Below are positions 21,290 through 64,000 of a stretch of 64,000 nt of DNA, in pieces. This DNA comes from Notamacropus eugenii (taxonomy: Eukaryota > Chordata > Mammalia > Diprotodontia > Macropodidae). The notes beneath the pieces are model-generated. The model had not been told where the DNA came from, searched no databases, and saw only the letters and a program-made list of their open reading frames with translations. Position 1 is the stretch's first letter, and each line of letters starts with the position of its first letter. A program made the translations under genes and the position numbers. Location of the stretch: assembly GCF_028372415.1 (NCBI RefSeq), contig NC_092878.1:1185501-1249500 (forward strand). Reading direction: 5' to 3'.

Positions 21290-24199
21290 TGGGACAAAAA
21301 AGAATAACATGAAATGATATATACATAGATTATCCAGACACACTTGGACTTTTGTTTCATATTTAAAGGACGTTAGTAACCTCAAATTTTCTTTAAGTTT
21401 TTATTTGGAGCAAATAAATACAATATTAAACCTTTGATAGCAGAGAGATTTTGAGCAAGTATTTCCTATTCAGTTTAGTATTGGGCCTGGTTAATGCTCT
21501 AAGGGGTCATAACGTTGTTTGCCTGTTTAGATCAATTAGAATCTTTTCAGAATAATTTGCTTTACGGATCTGCTGTTTCACTAATATGGGCACTTTCTCC
21601 ATGCCTCTTGTGTGGTTCTTATCCATTGTCTTTTCATAAACCCTCCACAGATGAACCCAATGATGTATTTTATACTTTTTACATCATGCATTTGTTCAAC
21701 TTCACTAGCTTCACAACTAATGGAAAAATGGCCTTTAACTCAAAATGATGGAGCTCCGTTGTTTATGTAAGATGAAATAATCTTATTGAAAAGGAAAGTG
21801 AGACTCCATGAATTTTCCAAGAGTGAGCTAGAATAATAATACCGTCACATAGTGCAGCTTATATAACTTCAGACAGTTCACCACAGTACCATTTCCTCTG
21901 TTCTGGTCAAAAAAATAATACAGGTTCACATTTCCATATATCACAAAGCATCCAAATGGATTATACTATTACAGAGCAGCATGCATATATTCATGGGTTA
22001 AGATGCTTTACGTTGATTTCTCTTGACCTGATGAAAGCAATTGAAATATAACCAAAGGCTTGATTAAAAATAATTTCAGGAATATTGTTACAGATTTTAA
22101 AGAAACTCATGCTGAAGGAAATAATAATTTGAAGTTGGAATAAATATGTTTTTAAAATTAAAGATTGTCACTAGCAATATTTGGTTCTAAAACACAGATT
22201 CCTTATAAATATGTTCCACACACATTCCATTTTTACTGTATAGTTTATCAAGGCTTCTTTCTTATTCCTTAACCACCATCCTATAACCCTAACTAGCCAA
22301 TGTGTGCTCAAGACTTGTAAAATAATTGATATGAAAAAGAGATTACATGCTATATTTAATTTTAATGGCAGATTTTTGCTCTTACATATCTTTAAATCTT
22401 TTTATACTATCATACCATCTCCTAACTTGAAGGAGAATATATTTTTTCCATCCACATGGTTTCCAACTTGGCAGTGCGCTTGTTAGAAATCCCTTCAAAA
22501 ACTTGGTTAAAGCCACAGACAAGGGTTAAAAGATCCTTTTTTTACCGAAAGAATGTCTCTTGTCTACTTTTTATATTCTGGTCTCTTATCAAACTTTCAG
22601 AAGCTCTACTAAGAGAGAAATGATGCTGTACTAGCAGATCAGGTTCTCCTAGGTTCTCTTATATCCAAAGAAGCAAATTAAGTAATTGAAAATAATCAGA
22701 TAAGAGCTGGAAAGAATTTTAATTCAATTTTAGTTCATTTGACAGGTATGGGAAACTGAGATGCAGGAAAAGGGCTAGTAAGTGGCAAAATTAGAATTTG
22801 TGCTACCTTAATTGTTAACCCTCTGTATATAGTAATAACCATTTCTGCTAGGAAAGGAATAAGAGATCCTATGCAAATAAATATGGTAGTGAGGAAGGTA
22901 GATTTGTTACAAAAATATAATGCATCTTAACACTAAATACCATACTGCCTTGCATTTGTATAGCATTATTTTTAAAGTATTTTCACATTTATTATCTCAC
23001 TTAGTGCTAAAATAGCTACTTAAAGGGATAAAGGGAATTGTGTGAATAAATAAGGTAATTAGGAAATTAGGAATTTTAAATCACCATGTAAGCTAGGTAG
23101 TGTATGCATTGTTATCTTCTGTATGGAAAGATAAGATAAAGTTCGCATTATTTTATATTTTGGGTTATCCATACCACTGCTCCTCCTCCATCAGTGTGAA
23201 TAGTTAACTGTATATGCTGTTACTAGCCAGCATGAAAGATTCTTCCTTTAATTATTGACTGCACTGATGACTTGAACCCCAACTCAGAATGACCTTTCTT
23301 TTCTGACTTGTAAACAACCACTTACTTTCCCACCTCTTCCACAGAATGGTGATGGAACAGAGCTCTTGATGCAGGCCTTTGGGTCATAGATTCCTGGGGG
23401 TGTTGGTGGTGGTGGAATACTATCACGACCAAGGTTTGACTGCTGGTGATAATGAGGTGGCGGCTGTGATAGGGGAAAACCTAATCTGACATAAAATGGG
23501 TAAGTTTTTCCCTTTTAGCACCAGAGCTAGCACCTGTAATGAGGCCTCTGGGTAAGGAGAACTCTCTTGGAGCTTGGTAACCAAAGGAGGACAATAGTGC
23601 CACATTACAAACTGCCTCCTGTTTTCTGTCTCTCCTTTCCCCTCATACCCTTTCTGTTCCACTCCCCAACCCTTGGCCCAGGACCCAAATTTGTGCTATA
23701 GCTGTGTTCTTCCTTCCTTCCTTAGAATAGGGCTCATTCTAGGCAGATTGATTTTAATACCATATGGGAAAGAAAACCAGGTCAAGGACAGAAAGAAGGA
23801 AGAAATGGGAGAAGAGAATATTTCCTTACCCCATTCACCCCTAGAAACCAATCACCCTTGGGAGGAGTAGATAGAGCTAAGAGGACTGGCAGGTGCACAG
23901 CCACATATAGGCTTTCTCTATGCGGGTTTTCTCCCACAACCCTATTCAAAGTGACACAAGTAATTATTTTTAAAAAGATAAAACATGTCACTGTGTATAT
24001 GTCTTAAAAGACTTTTTGTCCTTGAAAAATAATGGGATCTACTTGCAGGCTTAATGCAAAATGAGTCAATTTACCGATTTCAATTTCCCAAACAAAATCT
24101 TGACCTCAGATGAACTATCCTCATCTGCCGATCCTTACCTTATTTACCATCAGAGATTGACAGCTGTGGGCATGAGGAAGGGGCCTAGCAGGTTGTAGA

Positions 24200-24690
24200 A
24201 TAAGACATCAGAACTAAAAGAGTTGGAAGGAACCTCAGGGATTATCTAGTTCACTCATTATTCTGATCACAAATCCTCTCTACATCCCCAAGGACTGAAC
24301 ATTCAGTTCTCACTTTGAGACCTACCGTGATGGGGGAATTCATTGTGCCAGCTGATTCCATTTTTGGACAGCTTTAATTGCTGGAAAGTGGTTCCTTATG
24401 TTTGAATTGAAATCAACTTCCCTTGTAAATTCCCACCCACAGCCAAGTCTGTGATCAGGAGCCAAGAGTCTAATTCTTCCACATGACAGTCTTTCAGATA
24501 TCTGAACCCAGCAACCTTGCTTAGGTAGGCCCTCTTCCCTCCTTCCAATTCTTCTCTTTTCCAGGTTAAATATTCCCAGTTCCTTTAAATAAACCATACC
24601 AAGGTCTCCTCTAGCCTCACTATTCAGGTCATCCACACCTGGATGAAAGGTCAACCACCCTTGATAAGCAGTCTTTGGGCTCAAAATTAA
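24200..24690 (-). mobile_element. CR1/L3-type LINE fragment in inferred TMOD2 3' UTR
   Basis: The minus strand encodes YLKELGIFNLEKRR, a form of the CR1/L3 'RLKELGLFNLEKRR' C-terminal motif, then AIKAVQKWNQLAQ, in the frame 24340-24684. The plus strand shows the familiar antisense phrases 'gagttggaaggaacctcagg' and 'tctttcagatatctgaaccc'. Confidence 0.7.
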
Positions 24691-26599
24691 AATGATGGTG
24701 GGAAGTTTCAGGTGTTATCTTTCTTCCCCAATGTCAGTCAGTGCAAGGGGGAAAGAGAAACTTTTGCATATCTTTGAATGAGAGGTTTCCCTGGACAGAT
24801 CTGTGCTTGGGATCAGGTTGCAAATCTACAGTTTACTGTTCTGAGTCTGTTTTACTGATGGTGCAGTAATAGCCGTTTGTACAGCAAGCAGGAAATAGCT
24901 CAGTAGGGAGTGGAGCTGAGCTGCTATTAGTTTGGCCATTAGGCAATTAACCTTCAGTTCCTCCTCCTTCCCTTCAAACACCCCCAGTCAGTTTTCTAAA
25001 TATCCAAACCACAAAATAAATAGATCCATGGTTGAATAAAAGGAAGGAAATGGGGGGATGGCAAATACCATTTTTTTCTCCTGCAAGTGCATTCAAAGCT
25101 TGTCTTTATAGACTTGCCAGTTCACTAGCAGGAAGCATAACTCCTGCTAAGAATATGATTCCTATGTTCCCTTATCAAGTTTTGCTAAGTTTCCCCTGGT
25201 AATGCCACACTACTGTTTTTCAACTTCTGGAATCTTATGAGCTTAGGTATTTTTATTTTCCCTTGGGAGGAAGTAATTGGAATATTTGAGGCAGGAAGGA
25301 AGATGGGGAATTAAGGGATGATAATGTGACTTTATGGTAGAACAGTTTTTTGACCTTCCCTTTTCTAGGACCTATCTAATTACAGAAGAGGGAGAGGAAA
25401 CTAGATAGACTTTGGATGGACAATCAGACTTCAGAAATTCTACAGATTTTTGATTATTCTGTCTTACTTTATGTGTAATGACTGGCAGAGCCATTCCTAG
25501 GTGTTTCTTTGCCATGTTCAACTTTTTTTCTTACTGGTTGTTTGTATTTTAAATGATTCTTTTCTAGATAAAGATCATTTATTTGTGTCCTGAGTTGATC
25601 TTTTCACTGTAGAGTATGATAAGGAGGGGAGAGGCAGTATGAGGATAACTCACCATACAGAATTCAACTAGCTTCAACACCTCACTTCCAGTCTGGTAAT
25701 TGAAGGATTTTCTGGGGACACAGAGCTTTTAGAAATTTTATGAATAATCTGTATTTTTAACCTTTTGATCTTTGCAGAGAAAAAAAGCCTTGTGGTACTG
25801 GGACCCTTATTGCAGGCCAAAACCCTCATGAAATAACTGAGAGGTTGTTCTGAACAAAGATCCTTTGGGCTTTTTCCATCACAACACCTCTCCCTACCCT
25901 CTGCTCCCCCAAACACAGGAGAGAAGAAAGAGTGAAGGACTAAAAGTGAGGGTCACAACCGGAGGCAGCTCCAAAGGTAGAGACAGGTGTGGTCAGGAAG
26001 AATCAGTTCTATTTACTCCTCCAGTCCAGAGAAGGGGAGAATACTCCTCAGCTAAACTATCCTCCAGAGCAACACCAAGTGGGTATCAAGTGTCTATCTA
26101 AACTTCTACTAAAATCCAGAAAAGATCTATTAAGCACCCATTGCACTATGATGGGAACAGTACAGAGTGCAGGGAAGGCACATTCCTTGCCCTCAGTCTG
26201 GTGGATCTAAAATGTTTGCCACAAGTGCCCTGTTCACATCTTCTCTAGCCCAGAACCAAAAGACCCACAAAGAAATGCAAAGGTTCTTTCACGACTAACT
26301 TGCAAGTTATTCGAGGGTGGTCCTGTGCATTTCCCCACAGTGCCTAGCACATAGTAAATTCAGGTTATTATCTGAATTTGTTATAAAAGCATCACGCAAA
26401 ATGCATTAGCATGTTGATGCATGGTACCCTGACTATATAGCTTGTTTCACGTCTGGCTAAGGAATAATTGTGCCTTCCTTGACTCTTCCCTGATGGAAAG
26501 TTGGTCTGAGGTGAAGACTCTTTTTAAAATTTCTTTGTTTCTTTGTTTTTCGCATGAGGGTAGAACAAGGGTATTAGCGTAGATACTGAGTAACAATAA

Positions 26600-26815
26600 T
26601 AAATGACTAGATACAATGCTTTACACGCATTATCTCATTTCAGCCTCACACAACTCTGTAAAGTGGGTGCTTGCGTTAACACCATTCTTTTACAGAGAAG
26701 GAAACTGAGGCTCAGAGAGGTGTTTGGACTTGCCTAAGTTCCTACAACTCATTTGAGCCTGGATTTATGCTCACATCTTTCTTACCCCAAGCCCATTAAG
26801 CCACACTGCCTGTAT
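26600..26815 (+). mobile_element. MIR-type SINE in inferred TMOD2 3' UTR
   Basis: 'gctttacacgcattatctca', 'gagaaggaaactgaggctca' and 'ggacttgcctaagttcctac' follow MIR core order on the plus strand, antisense to TMOD2. Confidence 0.75.
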
Positions 26816-27481
26816 TTTTAGTTTAAAGATGGCAGTAGGCTTAGACATTTGTTTAGTGAGCCTCGATGCTGTGATATTTGATGGCTGGTGAAAAGTAGAG
26901 GCTGCTGGCTTTAAGAAAGTGATTCAACACAAGAACTGGTCCTATGGTGATCTCTAGAAGGGAGGTAGGTTTTCCCCACTCACTGGCCTCGGGACATCGT
27001 GACATTCTTCAAAGTTGAAAAGGGAACATCAAGGTGATCATGAAAGGCCCGCTAATCTGGGGCACATAGCTAAATTTCATTTCATGCTAGAGCTATCAAT
27101 TTTAAATCTTAAAGAGCTTAAATCCAACTGCCTCATTTAACAGATGAAAGTCTCTATAGATTTCAGCATGTATGCTGACCATAACCCTAATTTTCAGTTG
27201 TTCTGAAGACCCAGATTTAGGTAAGGATAATACAAGACATAGTGATTAGAAATACTTCATTTTTTTTTTAAAAGACTGTGTACTAAATGGTGATTCAGAA
27301 TTCTACAAATTAAGTGATGTAACATAACATATCTCTGTTTTTTCATCAGCTTATTTTAATGCTACTGAGAAAAATTGGCAGAGATAATTGGTCATAAAAT
27401 TTAAATTCTGAATTTGGTCTCTGTGTGTGCCATCTGTTAATACCAGCAAGGCCTAGGCTTAGTTAGGGGATAAGGAAAAAT

Positions 27482-27565
27482 GGAAGGAAGGAAGGAAGGA
27501 AGGAAGGAAGGAAGGAAGGAAGGAAGGAAGGAAGGAAGGAAGGAAGGAAGGAAGGAAGGAAGGAA
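27482..27565 (+). repeat. (GGAA)n microsatellite, about 21 units
   Basis: A perfect GGAA tetranucleotide run. In the inferred TMOD2 transcript it would be a (UUCC)n pyrimidine tract. The apparent poly-KEGR and poly-FLPS reading frames across it are artefacts of the repeat. Confidence 0.97.
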
Positions 27566-28910
27566 GAAAGGAGGGAAAAGAGTTAGGAAGAAAATAAGAA
27601 AAAAGAAACATGCATGGAGAGGAGTTGCAGAATGCCTCAGATGCCACTCGGTGGCACCAATGCCCAAGGTTGCCTACCTTTGTGGCTGTAGCATGCTTTT
27701 CTTTCATTTAGTACTGAATAACTAGGTTAAAAACATTATGCAGTTTAAATATCCAGTTAAGTCACTTGTATTCTCAGAAGCCATGTCTGCACTATGGGAA
27801 ACATTTAGGTGACAAGTGAAAAATCTCCTCTGTACTGGGATGTCCCCAAATAGCAGGACCTTCGGTAGTGGGGAGACAACGCAGGTCTGCAGAACCGTCT
27901 GATGTTTTCACTTTTCATCGTTGTTTTGGCACTATGTAGACAGAGCCACAGAGGTTTATCATGAGTCCAAACAGTGCATCTCAAAAGTGCAGTTCAAAGA
28001 AAATCTTGATGAGCAGTAGTATGGTGAATTTAAAAGGAATGCAGAGCTCCAAAAAGCTTTTACCTTCTGTTGAAATATTAAAAACTATGTTTGAAAAACA
28101 TGAAAACAGCCTTTCAAATCATTACCATTGGTCGATAGTAAGAAACAATTTATGCTGGACAAGTAGTGAAGGGAACTTTAATTAATTTCACTACCTGTTG
28201 ATCTCTTGGCTGGTAAATAACGTATCTGTGGGCTGGTAAATACTTTGTCGTTGTTTTCCTAAGGCTGTTAAAGGTAAAGTGATGCTCCATACTACTGACC
28301 CACCATAGGTAGGGCATGATCTCTCAATAATTTTCCAGTCCCATGGAATCCATCCATACTCTCACCCAATATAGGGTTGGCAATACTGGCACATCTCTTT
28401 TGTTATGTCAGCAGAATGTCTCTGTAACAGTTAGCCTAACTCAAAGCAGTGTATGTAAACAGAGCTAGGGCTTGACGAAAACAACTATACCTAAAAACAT
28501 ACCTTATGTACTAAAATCCTCTTTGTGGTTAAAAATGAACTTCTGTGGGAAGTAAAAACACAAGTTGGTTACACTGAATAAAGTGAGCAGGAAATTCCTA
28601 TACAAAGGCAGTTAATGTCATTCCTGGTGGCTGCCACTCAACTAAGGTCTGTATCAATCCACTGTTCACTGTGCATGCCAGAATCATACATACTGAAAAT
28701 AACAATATGTGCACATTATTCATCAGAGAGAATTAATGCCACACACGCACAAACAAAATAAAGTTAACGTATTAGTGGTGTCAATGAAGAGGGAGCAATT
28801 AACGGAAATGAACGACCTTTGCAAACATGGTCTCACTGGGGCAAGAGTTTAAGGTTGTGATCGTAACAGCTAGCTGCCTTAGGCAGAGCAGCTCTCCTCG
28901 GATGGTTGGG

Positions 28911-64000
<35,090 letters not shown>

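Larger units (their letters stand above)
21240..28910 (-). other. TMOD2: Inferred TMOD2 3' UTR (about 7.7 kb)
   Basis: No other gene or convincing ORF lies between the TMOD2 stop and the paired AATAAA signals at 21.27-21.29 kb. Mammalian TMOD2 mRNAs are known for multi-kilobase 3' UTRs, so the length is plausible. The UTR would include a (GGAA)n tract (CUUCC repeats in the RNA), MIR-type fragments and an L3-like segment. Other AATAAA hexamers on this strand, for example at 25578-25583, could give shorter forms. The extent is inference; RNA data would fix it. Confidence 0.5.

Noticed and set aside
27437-27725. Repetitive frames (poly KEGR and poly FLPS)
   Set aside because: They are translations of the (GGAA)n microsatellite in several frames, with no coding evidence outside it.

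Overview
This window is vertebrate nuclear DNA, almost certainly from a marsupial and possibly an Australian one. It has one spliced gene with large GT-AG introns, and most of the rest is interspersed repeats. The repeat set points to a marsupial: L1 and ORF1-only (HAL1-type) LINEs, CR1/L3 and L2 relics, a BovB-like RTE, MIR-type SINEs, tRNA-derived SINEs carrying 'gacctgagttcaaatc', and several hAT and mariner-type DNA elements.

The gene is TMOD2 (tropomodulin-2, the neuronal pointed-end actin-capping protein), on the minus strand from the right edge to about 21.24 kb. Eight complete coding segments and the 3' end of a ninth can be placed to the base. All have consensus GT/AG sites and compatible phases. 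Together they give 316 sense codons (residues 36-351 of an expected 351) plus the stop. Only the first 35 codons and the promoter lie outside the window, past position 64000. Human-style exon numbering is used: exon 2 63980-64000 (partial), exon 3 60838-60994, exon 4 57706-57828, exon 5 54249-54335, exon 6 50348-50478, exon 7 43065-43172, exon 8 41990-42133, exon 9 36090-36234, exon 10 with coding part 28911-28945. A 3' UTR of about 7.7 kb is inferred, ending at paired AATAAA signals near 21.27-21.29 kb.

From 1 to 20.87 kb I find no host gene; this is intergenic DNA on the downstream side of TMOD2. In other mammals TMOD3 follows in the same orientation, so it may lie beyond position 1. The region is dominated by nested retroelements. 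At 2.3-8.8 kb (+) an old L1/HAL1 relic is split by a complete ORF1-only LINE (exact 10-bp target duplication), which is itself split inside ORF1 by a 5'-truncated L1. At 15.3-20.9 kb (-) an L1 with its 5' end is split inside ORF1 by a second complete ORF1-only LINE, which holds a 918-bp insert with an exact 16-bp target duplication. Between the two clusters are a CR1/L3 relic with two hAT elements, a BovB-like RTE 3' end whose reverse-transcriptase motif reads YANN instead of YADD, and SINEs.

The introns hold further L1, L2, L3, MIR, SINE and DNA-transposon copies plus long microsatellites: (TA)n, (TG)n, and (GGAA)n in the inferred 3' UTR. I found no operon, CRISPR array, tRNA or rRNA gene, intact retroviral gene or new multi-gene system. 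What merits a second look is the retroelement nesting, the ORF1-only LINEs, the RTE/SINE tail relationship, and a pair of unidentified homologous segments at 46.5 and 52.6 kb.
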